The position numbers and the translations under genes were made by a program. A stretch of 64,000 nt of DNA from assembly GCA_900239685.1 (NCBI GenBank), contig OENT01000084.1, forward strand, positions 124,001 through 188,000, in the 5' to 3' direction. The notes below the pieces were generated by a model. The model made no database searches, was not told the origin of the DNA, and was given only the letters and a program-made list of their open reading frames with translations. Below are positions 1-13,362 of the stretch, one piece after another (position 1 is the stretch's first letter; every line of letters begins with the position of its first letter). This stretch comes from Rotaria macrura (lineage: Eukaryota > Rotifera > Eurotatoria > Philodinida > Philodinidae).

Positions 1-1428
1 AAATGTACGTGTGTTTTCATATAAAATATATAATGATCGAATAATACAGCACAGCGTGTCTCAAGACATATTTAGGATTCAGAATTAGTAAGCATATAGG
101 TTATGATTTTAATCTATTTGATTGTTCAATAAACATTCTATTCTTCTTCTTCATACAGTACGTATCTTTTTAGACTGTGTTGTCTATACCCAGTGATTTG
201 TCATTTTTTTTTCTTCAATACTCGTAACTGATTGTCACGATTCAAGGTGAAGAGGATGATATATATATGTATATATATATATATATATATAAGACACAAT
301 ACCTATGCATTTGTCTAGGTCACTGGCAAGCATTTTCATGACACAAAAAACGTAAAAGAGAAAAAAGAACAAAGTGATGATAAGGAAAAGAGCAAATACA
401 CATATTTGAATAATGTAGTACACTTTCGATTTCTTTCTCTCTGTCTCTCCCTCCTTCTTCTCCATCGACACCCTTAACATCCCTCCACATTACTACCACC
501 ACGTAACCTATATAATATATGTACCACTACCACAATACACCAGGCTATTGATGATGAAGCAGCCGATGAGAGAGAAAGATAGCCAGACAATAGACAAAGA
601 GAACAAGAGAGAAAAGAAATCTAGTCGGACAATACTCATTCGAATGCTATAGCTTATAGCAAAAGAGGAGAGTGAGAATGAAGCAAAGAGAGACACATAG
701 AGAGGGAGAGAGAGAGAGAGAGAGAAGGAGAAGGACTGAAGGAAGAAAGTACAATTCACCGCCTTAAACAGGCATGCATTTACGATGCATTCTTCAAAAA
801 TCAGCCATTTTCAGTATGTAAGCATTACTTTTTAACGCTAGGATACATCTACTAAATGCAAGAGGATACTTTGATGTCGTCATCAAGGCTATTTGTTCAC
901 CCAACCCTTGTTGAAGAGTCCATTAGCCTTATTGTTTATTCTTATCGTAACTTGTGTCTAGATCGTCTTATTTCGATAAACATACTAACTAACGAATCTT
1001 TTTATCTCAAAAGAAAAAAAAACAAAGAACAGAATAATGATGAATAGACTACATCCATGAAGAATAGTAGTATACAAAATTGAACCCATAGATACATATA
1101 CGAGAACACAAAAGAAACGTAGATCATAATTTAATACTAATAATCTTAGTATAGTGTATATACTTCATCTGTCATTTTTCTTTTCTTTTTTTTCTTCTTC
1201 TTCATGTCATGCTTGAAGTAGTACCTACTATATAATACTTTATGAATTTTCACACATAATATTGCATCATAACGTCGACTTATGTCGTTCAATCGTCTTA
1301 CATATGTGCATTTATAAAAGAGAGAAGTGAAAAATGAACAATCGTACTTTTCTTTTACTCATCTCAAGTATTCGATTTCTATTTTAGATATAACAAGTTT
1401 TTTTTCACTTGAAATTAAATTAAAAGGA
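1..1428. other. 5' flank of the MRL gene, low complexity, no gene seen
   Basis: The stretch has a (TA)n run at about 259-291 and a purine-rich run (GA repeats, densest about 699-728). Open frames here (for example minus 235-759) are low-complexity Ser/Leu/Phe or Ile/Tyr repeats created by these runs and I do not treat them as genes. A splice-acceptor-like ATTTTAG ends at 1387, 41 bases before the chosen start of the MRL gene. Confidence 0.6.
259..291. repeat. (TA)n microsatellite
   Basis: An uninterrupted alternating TA tract with a single G interruption is visible directly. Similar shorter tracts occur near 2156, 30983, 36361, 40303 and 63698. Confidence 0.9.
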
Positions 1429-4400
1429 ATGTATCATCGAATGTATCTACGTCGTTGTTCAATGTCAAGCATAAGTGAAGAATCAGAAACAGGCGATGAC
1501 GATCATCTGGATGATGAATTTATCGTGTGTAATGATAATAATAATGATGCTAATTTGAACAATGAACCAGAAACTCCTTGTGCATCAAGTTTATCTGTTG
1601 AAAATTGTCTTGGCGATTTGAACAATTTCAAAGAAGTAAGAATTCTTTTTTCTTCTACTTTTTCACATAGCACATGTTTCTTGATGTCCGATGGACAAAT
1701 TAGCTCTTTATTGAAGTGTAATCACGTTTACCTAATGATCTTAGTCAGCTTGCACTTTCATTTATTATTCTATGTCCTTTATGAGAAAGCCAGACTTATT
1801 TTCTTTTTCTCTATGTCGAAATGGCTAGGTATTCTTAAGTACATACATACAGCGGCGTCATATTGTCACATTTGGACTTGATTATACCGGATGTGCGTTA
1901 ATAGGGCATCTGTATATGTAACAGATTTATGAGTCCATTTTTCACTTGGCACAACTAACCCTGCAGCCGGTGTTCCGTCCTCTCTGCCAGACTTATCAAC
2001 ATAATGATCTGAAATCATTCGCCGTAGTAATTTCTTTTTTTTTGCTGAACATAATGTAACCGTAGGGGTAGAGCTGTAAACGGAAATCATTTTCTTTCAC
2101 ATCTGCACTAGTACTTTAAGCTATATGAACGCTTATTATTATGTATAAATCAATATATATATATATATAAATATCTTTTTTTCTTAAAATAATATCATCG
2201 TTTATTATCTAGGAAATTCGAGAAGCTTACGAAGAATTATCCACATTAGAACGACAAGCTCGTCGTAAAACATCAACATCACCAAATATTTTACATGTTC
2301 AAAAAGGTAAAAATTTACATTTTGGCAATCATTTAGTTATTTATTAATAAATAGGAAAGTAAAAATACCGCTAAATATTGATTAATAGTTGCACAATCAT
2401 CCCCTTGAGAATGAGGGAGAGAGAGAACAGGAAAAGAAGTGTTTTGTTCCTATAGAAGCATAGATAATACAAAACATTGTATATAGATGAAGTTAATGAA
2501 GAGTGGAAGTATACGAGAACATTTGTTATTGTCGAACTAGATCTAAGACATCGATGTGATGTCAGATGGCGAAGGTCAATTTTTACAGAGGAAATATCTG
2601 AACAATCCAGCTTCTTAACGTTCGGTTGTATTAAACTGTCCAGAATGTCTCCAATGTTAGTCTACGTATGATTAAAGGAAGAGAGAAATTTACATTCATC
2701 GACAATAGCCGTCTTCAGTAAACGTTATACGGACATGTATACATACATACGTTAGTAAATATAGGTCGCTATTTGATTGATCGGAAAGGCAAGTATTTGA
2801 ACACGAACAAAAGAGTTTCATTTTCAGGCATCACTTAAAAACGTCGATGAAAAAAAAAAGAAGAAGGGAAAAAGCTACTCAGACAGATTGAATTGAAGTA
2901 TATGGAGAAACAAAAAGAAATCAATCAATAATCGACGAGACGATATCGAAATAAAAATCAATACAAGTTTCTATTAGTTTGCTGCTTTTTTCGTTTTAGA
3001 GGATGATCTTGACATATTACTTGAACAACTTCATACACTCGAGCAACGATTAGATCAAACTAAAATGTTTCCAAAAGAATCTTTGCATCGCAACAAAAAG
3101 CCGCTTTCACCCACCATTGTTGCACAATTTGATCAACTTGATCAAGCATTGGCTACATTGGCAAATACGTTGAATAGTGTCGAAATCGAATTAGGTGATT
3201 CAGGCAACAGTTCATCATCATCAGCAGTTAGTGATTCAATGACCATTAATCATCATCAACGGCAAGATGAAAATGATGATAAACATCAAAAGATTGAAGG
3301 TGATGAACATTTTTCTGACAGTGGACTCTCACAATCAACTGATTCAATCAGTCTATCATGCAAACAAAAATCACAATTCAGAGCACAGAGTCAACTATCG
3401 AACGATTCTAGTGTAAGTTGAAAATAAGACTTCATTTTTTTGATCATTCTATTTCGTGCAATTTAGGTCGTTTCATGTGATACATTAAAAAGAAGTTCAG
3501 ACGAAAATAAAATTCGTTTAGCATTAGAAAAATTACAAGAGGCAAATATTAAAAAAATGTTCGTTAAAATATACAATGCAGATAAATCAACGAAAAATAT
3601 TCTCATTGATGAAACAATGTTAATATCAGATATTATTATTTTACTCTTACATAAACATCATTTAAATCCAACGTATAGTTATTCAATTGTTGAAGATTTG
3701 CCTGACTTACATTTATATCGTGTATTTGAAGATCATCAAAATTTAATTAACGATGCTCTAATTTATTGGTCACGTGACACAAACAATCGCATATGTTTTC
3801 AAGAGCATGATATCAAATATTCAATGTTTAATGAAGCAAAAAAATTCTTTTCTGTACATGAAAAAATTTCTGACGACATTTTAATCAATTATATATCATC
3901 AAATACAATATTTCTACCTGATAATATAACAAGTATACTCTATATGAAAGATAAAAATCGAAAAATTTGGAAAAAATATTCTTGTATTCTACGTCAATCG
4001 GGTATTTATCGAATGCCTAAATCATTATCATCAAAACGCAATCTTGTTTGTTTGTTGAAATTCGATTCGAATATGCAATTATACTATGCTAAAAATTGGA
4101 TTGAATCATTACGTTCACCAACTCAATATGGTTTCGCACTTAAATATGCACATATACAGAAGAAATCAAATAAATATATACACTATTTATGTACAAATAC
4201 ATATGATGAATGTCAACGATGGACAAATGGGATTCGAATCATTCAGTATGGTATCCAATTGTATAAAAATTATCAAAGAATGAAACAAATTATCGATAAT
4301 GGTTCAGAACATCTTTCGAAAATTTTACCTAATCAACATAATTTTAATTTTATACAATCGAACAGATCGCCGTTAATGACTCAATCAATGTGTACGATAT

Positions 4401-5122
4401 CATTACCCATGAATCAAATAAGTGTCGATGTAAAAAAGTCAAAGAGTTGCATTGATAATAGAGCAGCGGAAAGCAATTTCAATTCATTGGGTACGTAAAA
4501 ATTTGACTTCATAAAATTTTGTTTTCGATTAAACATTGAATGTCTAATCAGTTTTTGTTTCTTTCTTTTAGAGCGCCCTAAATCAACAAAACGAAATTTC
4601 ATACGTTCTTCATCATTTCATGATAGTTTACGACGTACAATTAAAAATGAACCAAAACTTTCACGTACATACTCTATATCACCACCGAACGTATCACCAA
4701 TGAAAATTAACGATATAGATCTTAAGCGTTCAAAGTCAACTAAAGAACTAACATCCAAATTTGTGCAAACACAACGTTCAAAAACACCAAATAAGAAAGA
4801 TCATCATGATATAAATAAAAGTTCATCAACATCATCAATTATTCCATTTATTAATCAATGTATACAACCCGAAACGACGTCAGATGACATGAAACCACCT
4901 TTACCGCCACCTAAACGACCGCCACCACCCATTCCTAAAAAGCTTTCATCGCTTCAAACAACAACAAGCACAGTCGATAATCATACGTATGATACTTTTC
5001 AAGAGAGTCCATCACTAAAAAGTAGTTGTCGACGAACATTTTCATTTAAAAAGAGCAATGCTATGGAAAACTCAACAGTAGCTAAATCCCATTTAACTCC
5101 TACGCGAGTGACAGATCTTTGA
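1429..5122 (+). CDS. RAPH1: MRL-family adaptor (Mig-10/RIAM/Lamellipodin), RA-PH protein
   Basis: MRL proteins link Ras-family GTPases and phosphoinositides to Ena/VASP and actin assembly at the leading edge. Proposed exons are 1429-1635, 2213-2306, 3000-3412, 3467-4490 and 4572-5122; phases close and give about 762 residues. The N-terminal part is acidic and Ser-rich. A short helix with an IRLALEKLQEA-type motif (about 254-264) directly precedes the Ras-association domain (about 268-352, with VFEDHQNLI). The PH domain spans about 392-502 (YMKDKNRKIWKKY at its start, CQRWTNGIRI in the last helix). This helix-RA-PH order is diagnostic of the family. The basic, Ser-rich tail carries a polyproline stretch (about 688-701: PPLPPPKRPPPPIP), suited to SH3 or profilin binding. 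I see no clear FPPPP Ena/VASP motif. The start is the first Met after an acceptor-like site; an additional 5' exon cannot be excluded. Invertebrates usually have one MRL gene, so RAPH1 versus APBB1IP is not resolvable. Confidence 0.88.
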
Positions 5123-5345
5123 AAGTTACACAAAGACAAATCTTCATTTGATAATCAATCTGTGAATGACCAGTGATCCATGTAAAATCATGATTAGTAT
5201 CAACCGGCAAAGACAAGCAAGCAGCTAACGCGTGCTCGGTTTTTTTTCTATCTTACATGAAAAATCTTCATATATATATAAATACTTGCAAAACTCTTTT
5301 TATCCTTTTTTCTTGTCTGTTTTTCTTTCATGACTATTTATTATT
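5123..5345. other. Tail-to-tail spacer between the MRL gene and LSG1
   Basis: Only 223 bp separate the two stop codons. On the minus strand an AATAAA poly(A) signal (5337-5342) lies a few bases after the LSG1 stop. I see no canonical AATAAA for the MRL gene, only AT-rich variants near 5275. Confidence 0.6.
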
Positions 5346-8300
5346 TCAAGCATCAAGATGTCGATAGGCACGACGTAATTTTTCTTTCTTGTTGCGATTG
5401 TAATGTTTTTTCCATGGTTTTCCATCTGGATATGGGTTCGTTGAATCATCGACAGATTCACCGGCTAACATTGGACCAGTTTTTCTTGTATAATTTATTC
5501 GACCATATTTGCCTTTGCTACCAAACCGCACACCGGTCTAACGAAGAAAAAAATCACCATGAAACAAAGAAAAATGTATTGAAGATATTTACTGGATGGA
5601 AAAATTGTTGGTCAACATCCGATGGTTGAAAACGTAGTTGCTGAAAATAGAAATATGATGAGAGAAAAAGAAGGCAAAGGTTTTCAATTTTTCTGTTGTT
5701 TCTCGTTTTTTTTTGTAAATAGAATAAAATATACTTTTGATGTTGTTTCAGTTGATGTTATTTCGTCATTGCTCGTTTCGATATTAGTATCATGATCGTT
5801 TTCATAAAAATCAAAACGAGTGGCATATTGTTGAAATTCTTCTGAATTATAACCTGGTGGTGGATAACAGTACAAAAGTTTTCCATTGACATAATCTTTT
5901 AGTATAAGACGAGCAGCTCGACTACCATCTGGAATACCTTTATGAGTCATAAAGCCTCGTCTACCTAAAAGAAATGATCAATAAATTCTATGTGTAGATT
6001 ATTATCCATTTTTTTATCATAGATTTGATTGAAGAAAGATGACGTTCTATCCTGTCACTTCATCTATATGATTGAATGAGCATAAATTGTGGAAAGAATT
6101 ATTTATGAATATTAACGATTCTGATCTGATTACAAGATTGTGTTTCTTTTTCAGGATAGTGTGATCTCTTTCTATTTCATTACTCGTTGTCAAAAGTAAA
6201 TCACTAACGTATTTCCTATGGGTTTAACTTGCAAAGCACAATAGAGTTGCGATTGCGGTTAAAAAGGTGATTAATCAATGTACGTTTCAGTTTATAAATT
6301 CCTGCTAGTGCATGTCGATGACGACAGATATTAATCGTAATCTATTTCATTGAATGTGAAAGAAAAGTGAAGGACTACCACCATACTAATCAAGAAGTGG
6401 ACATTGATCTCATGGTTAAATCTGTCATGGCCTTATGATAAGCCGTTAGTAAGATGTCTGTCATAAGTGTGGATGACGAAATGAATAGGAAGGGGAACAT
6501 TTGTTCGAAATTTCTATCACTTATACTTCAATATTCTTCAAAGTTCATGTTACGTAATGATTTATGATATCGATGTTAATTCATAGGTAAACTCTATTCA
6601 ATTGTTTGTATCTTCTATGCATCAGGAATGTTGATGAATATAACTCTAGTAACGATTCATCACCATAAAATGGATGATATATGATATGAAAATAAAGATC
6701 ATGTTATATGTATATTAACTTCAGTATTCAAATCATAATTTTTAACTTTTTCATCATCTGTCGACTAAATGATTTCATCACTATGCAAATAACTTCTTTA
6801 CTTTCATTAGAATGACTCGTGTTCTCTTTCTTACGTAATTATGAATATAATCGAAAAAGTACGCTTACAAGCGAATGTAGCACATAATTCTACAGATGTT
6901 GGTGGTCGCTTTTCATCTTCGCCTTCTTTTGGCAACGGCAACATAATATTGTAGATATGTGAAATAACATTTCGTGGAATCTGATGGCATACGTATATAT
7001 TAAAGTTAAGGATAAATTGATAAATCAGAAAAAGCTAAATAGAAAAAATGTATCGAACAAAAATTGAGTAAACAAAAAAGGATATATGGTTGACAGGGCC
7101 AATATAATCTCGCATTTGATCAATAGGTAAAATTCCATTGATAATCAATTCATCTTTCGTTGAAACAAATGATGGAAACACAAGACCGGGACAATCACAT
7201 AGGAGAAGATTTTTTTCAAGAAAAATAGTCTGAAATAGAACAGAATTGTACAGCGTATGTATAAAATAAATCAATTTCTTTTCAATGTATGTTATTACTT
7301 GAAAATGTTTGGTCTTTCCTGGTGTTGATGATACAGATACTTTTTTATATTGCAATAAAGAATTGATTGTTGAACTTTTACCAACATTGGGATATCCAAC
7401 CTATGAATACATATTTTGTCAAACATAATTTAACTGATACAGGTATGATGCAAATCACATATGTTCACTAGCGTCTGATTACAATGATTAAATATATTGT
7501 GCTAGAGGATGATTTCTCGATAGTTCTTGAAAACAAACGATTGAAACTTAATCACGAATGATTTATTTGTTTGGAAAAAAATCTTTCGAAAATATATTAG
7601 TTCTTCAACTATAATTGATTTGTTGAAATAGGCTCTCTTGTAGATTTCAGTATTTGATGTGGATAGTTTGTCTTTTGTCAACAGATGACTTTTTTTTATT
7701 TTTAGCTTTTACTTTTCCTAATCCAATATTAATCTTTCATAGGCCATGAATTATACTATGAAATAAATTCAGTATAATTATTTTTCACATCAACATATCG
7801 ATTGAGAAATTCAATGTCGAGAGTTTCAAGACAATGAGAGAAATCAATGAATGGTGATCCATCATTTTTGACAGATGCAATATCTATGCATAAAATATAA
7901 AAAGCTACACTATATTTAAAGAATTCAATAAAGCATTTCTGTCACTAACACTTCAATCAATATAAGATAAACAGATTTTTATGACCGACCATTCGACCTA
8001 CGAGTATTTTCTTGATGGATAGAAGTAACCAAGATCAGAGAGAAATTCTAAAGCGATTTATTTCCAAGGATTTTCCTTGTAGACTCATGGCCATATTATT
8101 GTATGATATAAAACTACAATATTATTAATCAATACTTTTGTTTCAGTCTATTGAATTCTCAAAAACAGTCAATTCGTGAAATTCTCACGATTTATGTTTC
8201 ATTTTCGAATGTATTTACAACAGATGAATTCGATCAATAATTAACATCTAGACATCTTAACGTATAATATGAAGGGAACTTAGAGAACTTCATATGTAAC

Positions 8301-10529
8301 TTGCACTACAAAACTGTATATTTTTCTTGGCATTTACCATTCCAATAGTAAGTATATTTTCTCGAGTCGTTATTTTATGCATATATAAACATTTAAGTAA
8401 ATATATCAGTTCTTCTCGATTGACAATAATTGATAAATTCTTTTTTTTCGTTTCTTTTGATTGTTCATACGCATAAATATCTTCACGTATTTGTTCAACA
8501 ACGTTTTCTTCTTCAGATGATGAATCGTCGTCTTCGTCATCGTCTTCATCATCATCATTATCATTATCGCTAGAAGTTATCTCTTGGTCATCATTGATTT
8601 GTATTTCTGATTGTTGTTTTTCTTTACTGTTGTCATCTTCTAACTGAAGTGCATCAAATCGATTGATTTGATTCGATGCTTTAGAGATTTCAAAATTATC
8701 ATCATTATAACTTGATTGATTTCGTTTAAGATCTTCAAGAATTTTATCTGTATCATCTATAGATTCAAATTCATTGGTTTCATCTTGAACTGTTTTATTC
8801 TTCTTTGTCGATGGAGCGGATTGAAGTGCTGAATAAAATATTACTCGAATGTCATGTTCATCGAAATAAGTTGCCCATGCTTGTCTAAATACAAATGACA
8901 CACTTATATAGACGACTAGAATATAATTATACATAGGTAGTTTTTGAAACTACAATAACCTTTGTTCATCTGTTAATAGATCAGCTTTGTTAGCAAGAAT
9001 AACATTGACTTTTCTATTGTCCGGTGATAGTTCACGAACATAATTTTCAAGATCTTCACAGCGAAAAAGTAATGGATTTCGAGCATCAACTATTTGAACT
9101 ATTACATCACTATAAAGAGAAAAAAACATATCACTTTTGCTTATAGTTGTCAATTCAACATTGTATTTTTTCAGTATGAATGTTCACCTTTTTTCAGTGA
9201 CTCTCCATAGTTGTCGCCAAAATTCAAGATTTTTTTCAAATGGTGTTAATGTTAAATCATCGATTTCTTGTAATCTAAAATATCAAGAGAAATAATCACT
9301 TCATTTTTCAAAATCAATCATCATATCGTGAGAGAATTAATTTTATTTTGAGTAGGATTCATTTAAAGATTCAATTTGATTCGTATTTTTCTTCTAGAGT
9401 ACGTGCTCATCAGTCTGAATTATACATGCAACATAGATTATATACTTAGCAGTACAAGGATACTGTCATATTTACCGCTCAAGCACTGCGTCTCTCTCAA
9501 AAATATTCGTGAAAACATCTATTCGTACAGTAGTAACATCACAAACAAGATTTTTTCTTACTTCCTCATCTAAGAAGCACATGTGATAATGGCACACATT
9601 GTGTATATCACTTATGTACAAAGAGAGATCTACCAAAAAATCAAATCTAACCATGAAAGGAAATCAATAAGTTGTTTCTATCAATGTCTATTTAAGAATG
9701 AATTCTAAACATCAGCTTTTCTCAAGTTTATTATACCATGGAACACAAAATTGTAATCTTTTATTCTTACTAATTGATTACAGATACAAAAGGGAAACGT
9801 TTAATCGTGAGTAAAAATTTTCGTCGAATTGAGATTTTTTGAAAATGCTTCCAACTCCTCATTTACCAGTGAACTATGTGGCATGTTCGTTTTACTTATT
9901 TCATAAAATAAAATAAATCAATATTACTTACAAAGCTAGTTTTCGTCTCCAATCGAGAAAACTAACGCGTTCTTGCTGATCAATTTGTTCAGCACTCATA
10001 TCAGACGTCCATGCTGGTCTAGATAGATTAAATATCTCGAATGCTATTCGATTCAATTGGGAAAACAAGATTTTCACTTTACCTTCGTGGAATACTCAAT
10101 CGATCTCGATGTAAACTTTGTACTTGTCGAATACGTTCTTTATCTTCATTAGATAAAATTCCAACTTTAGCTACAGCTGGGAGAAATGTTATGTTCAAAC
10201 GTTCTGAAAACCACAACTATTAATAACAGTCATTCATCAATTAGAAAAGAATGACCTGCTGCAAAATCTGTGCCAGCTAACTGTGCTGTAGTTAGAAATT
10301 CATCCAATGAATTTTGATCGGTAACTGATCGTAGATTAAGCCGATTCCAATCGGTACTTGCAGTGAAATCAGGCTTGTGATGTACCTATTCAAAGTTGAT
10401 ATGAGATATTGATTACTGATCACTTTGATTTTTATATTCTACCCATTCATCGCCAGATTTAGTACGATGTTGATTATGAAAACGTTTTTTAAGCAAAGAA
10501 CGTCCAACGGATTTTTTCGTATTCGACAT
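5346..10529 (-). CDS. LSG1: Large-subunit GTPase 1 (LSG1), circularly permuted GTPase
   Basis: LSG1 is the cytoplasmic GTPase that releases the export adaptor NMD3 from pre-60S ribosomes. Thirteen exons read on the minus strand: 10529-10443, 10385-10256, 10203-10083, 10018-9932, 9274-9188, 9109-8960, 8884-8338, 7400-7299, 7229-7095, 6980-6869, 5964-5735, 5640-5593 and 5537-5346. They total 2028 nt (675 residues; human about 658). The GTPase motifs run in the permuted order of the YlqF/LSG1 class: G4 NKAD (about 211-214), G5-like SAL, then G1 GYPNVGKSS (about 405-413), and G3 DCPG (about 449-452). VQIVDARNPLLFRCEDLE before G4 and the C-terminal KPWKKHYNRNKKEK motif are family signatures. A long acidic D/E/S-rich insert sits between G5 and G1, as in other LSG1 proteins. 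Upstream of the start is a strong acceptor-like sequence (AG at 10566-10565), 35 bases before ATG and within 100 bp of the next gene. Confidence 0.95.
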
Positions 10530-10625
10530 TTTTTTGATGTTTCTTTTTTTTTTCTTTTATTTATCTAGAGAAAAATAAATGAAAGATTTGAATTCATATC
10601 TATTCATTATTTTAAAGAGTAAAAA

Positions 10626-11042
10626 TTAAAAATGAAATTGATTTTCAACGAGTGCACGTTGTAAATGTTCGATTTGATCTGTTTTAGTCAAATTTCCTAA
10701 CTTTTCTGCTATGTTTATTGGTAATGTTTGTAATTGTTTTTTAAAGTCGTCCATTTCTTTAATACTTTTACCAAGCATTGTTATCATATGTCCATAGCTT
10801 GATGGTGAATCTTTTTCTCTAAAAACATTTTCTTTCAATTCATTTAACTCTAATTCAGGCAGATTTATCATTAAACGATGAAAATTTAATAGCTTTTGTT
10901 CACGTTTCTCACGCTCATATATTATTCGACTTAGAATCATACACAATGAACAGATAAAACATATTCCAACACATATAAAACCAATCATCATTGAATATGT
11001 ATATGATATAGATGGTAACAATGTATGATTTGTACTATTCAT
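10626..11042 (-). CDS. Small single-pass membrane protein, unknown family
   Basis: A 138-residue intronless frame. The short N-terminus has NxT/S-type sites (NSTNHT). One strong hydrophobic segment at about 17-39 (rich in M, I, G, F, C) is followed by a basic, charged stretch (RIIYEREKREQK), the pattern of a type III or signal-anchor protein with the C-terminus in the cytosol. The remaining 95 residues are charged and predicted helical (LPELELNELKENV, then KSIKEMDDFKKQL). I do not recognise the family. It lies on the same strand as LSG1, 96 bp upstream of the LSG1 start, and about 390 bp downstream of another same-strand gene, which suggests a possible polycistronic unit. Length, composition and clean termini support a real gene. 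An alternative is a lineage-specific orphan. Confidence 0.6.
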   Translation of the reverse strand: MNSTNHTLLPSISYTYSMMIGFICVGICFICSLCMILSRIIYEREKREQKLLNFHRLMINLPELELNELKENVFREKDSPSSYGHMITMLGKSIKEMDDFKKQLQTLPINIAEKLGNLTKTDQIEHLQRALVENQFHF

Positions 11043-11428
11043 TCTTAGTCTTCTTCCTAGGAACGCGCCAAAAACGAAAATAATAAAACAAAGATTTGTT
11101 AAGTTTATGATTGTTTTATTTGAAATTTTTTAATCGAGAACACAAAAACAGAAAGATTTAGATGAGTTTTTATTACGTACATTTAAGCATCTGATATGAC
11201 AAGAACAACAACAAAAAATGACTTATGAAACACTATCAGCAACAAATTCGTACAGATAAATATACATATACATGTATAAATTAAGACTATGTCTTTGCAC
11301 ATTTTACACGACCGAAAAATTCATTCAGAAAAAAAAAGAACAAACACAATTTGATTGGGTATTTTCTATTGTTTATATACAAAAAAAAAGACTATTTTAA
11401 TGAACTAATTTTTTACATATGTATTGCG

Positions 11429-13362
11429 TCATTGTGGAAGGTTTTCTTTGCAATTACCTGGTACAACAAATAAGTCAGTATATGAAGGCAACTGATCATC
11501 ATCTGGCGTTACTAAAACAAAAACATACCAAATAAAGAAGCATGGCTTTTTTAAGAGAAGACAGAACTAAAGTTAAAAATCAGAAAATAGATTCATTTCA
11601 TGGTTACTATAGAACCTGATTAAAAAGAATAACTTTCCAAAGATCATTCAAGTTTTTGATAAGGTGAAAAAATGTCTATCATCTACAGGCGACATTTACT
11701 TTGAGATTTGTGCGATAGTTTTCAACGATCGATGAAGAACTGAACACAATTGTTAGACTACGATAGGTAAGAATGTTGAGACTTAAATCAATGCGGTGAG
11801 CCTTATACTGGATTGAATCAAAGAAAGTCTTACATTTTCGGAACGATATAGAAATTTTTCGAAAAAAAGATTAATGCTATCCGAGAATAGTGTGGCGATG
11901 ATCGAATTTGAATTCATCGAACAAGTCTTGTGTCTTATGACGGAAGGAGAAACAAGCAAACACACATAGATTCGTATTACTTTGAAAACGACCGTTGTTT
12001 GATGTCAACGGTGTACTGGTTCCCGATTCGTATTGTGGTATTCGTCGATTTATATCAGATGGTGAACTTATCATAGAAGGGTATTGCGCAATAACTGGAG
12101 TACTTCGTTGTCCTATTGGAGGTATATTCGAACAAGCAGCCGCCGCTGCTGCTTCAGATATTTCGGGTGAATAGAGTGAATCTGAAAATATTGCAAGAAA
12201 AATCATGTTAATATGATGAATTTGAACATAATACTCGTACTCGAAAGAGTTAAATGATTATCAAGAAATTTCGGCCGTTTAATTTCAGGTAGATTAGCTG
12301 AATCATTGGGTGCCGAATCAAGCATAACACGTAAGAGAGTATCGATTTCACGACGAGTCTGGATACTATTAGCAGCAAAATTCGGTAAACCATTATTCGA
12401 ATCGTTGTCATCACGAGGTAATTGATCAATGAAATTCTACAATAGTCAATTGAATACAGAAGTGAAAATTGATACTACGTTTTTCTAAAAATTTTATTAA
12501 AAAATTACTTGTAATTTTTCAAGAATAGCTGTTTGCACTTTAAGATTGTACAAACCAATATCACAATACGATGACAAACCGTGCTTAAGTTCTTTAACTG
12601 CTAATTGTTGATGTTTAGACCATTCATTTTGTACTAAAAAGAAACTATCGTTAAGATAACTTTTTTTTATTTGTCATTTTCGAACCTTTGCTTATCAATT
12701 GATCTTTTGTATGATCGGAACAATGACTATTTACGGCTTCTTCAAACAGAGATTTTGTTTTATCGAAATCAGTTGATAAATTATCATTCAATTTTCTTAA
12801 TGATTGCTGAAGAGAGTTCATAGCATATTCTATTAAATTGATGACATTTAAAAAAAAAATTATTCTTCACAAAATGTTTTTTACCATTAAATATACGTGA
12901 TGATAATTGGTGTCGCATAGCTAACGAATCGATTAAACCAGTAATTTCCTAGAAATAAAAAAAAACATAGCATTTAATAATTATCTCTTCCGATTAGGAA
13001 TGCTGCATTCTAGAAATTCAAATACTTGTAGTGGTTTACAATCAGACAGTTGCCCAATATCATTGATGAGCCGAGCAACTGAAAAGAAAAGAAAATTGAT
13101 TGAAGAATGCAAAATAAGATATGCATTTTTTTCTACCATGAATTTCCGATCCGGGACTATCATAAGTTCGATGCACAGTTTTCTTCGTGCGAGTTATTTG
13201 TGTGATTGCCGCGTGCAGTTTTCTTCGATATTTGGCAGTATTATTCATGAGAATTTCGTCATTTTCAGTAAGTCGTTGTGATTTTCTCCTAGAAGAAATA
13301 AAGTTAAATTTAACGAATTTATCATTCGTTTCTTACGAAAATCGTTTGCGCCAAACTGACAT
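11429..13362 (-). CDS. Predicted helical (possibly BAR-like) protein, unknown
   Basis: Nine exons assemble on the minus strand: 13362-13337, 13288-13137, 13078-13026, 12958-12895, 12829-12686, 12633-12509, 12436-12241, 12181-11981 and 11511-11429. All have GT-AG borders, phases close, and the total is 1044 nt (347 residues), which supports the model strongly even though no family is recognised. The first roughly 210 residues are rich in charged residues, Leu and Gln with few Pro or Gly (KYRRKLHAAITQI, then SLQQSLRKLNDNLSTDFDKTK), the appearance of a long helical bundle or coiled coil such as a BAR-type domain; that fold is inference only. The C-terminal third is Ser/Pro-rich with an alanine run (SEAAAAAAC) and looks disordered, with a final PSYTDLF motif. 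It is head-to-head with the Cache/EGF gene and same-strand with the small membrane protein. Confidence 0.65.

Noticed and set aside
235-759. Overlapping minus-strand open frames of 60-83 codons
   Set aside because: They translate the TA and GA/CT simple repeats into Ile/Tyr and Ser/Leu runs; no domain, no splice context.
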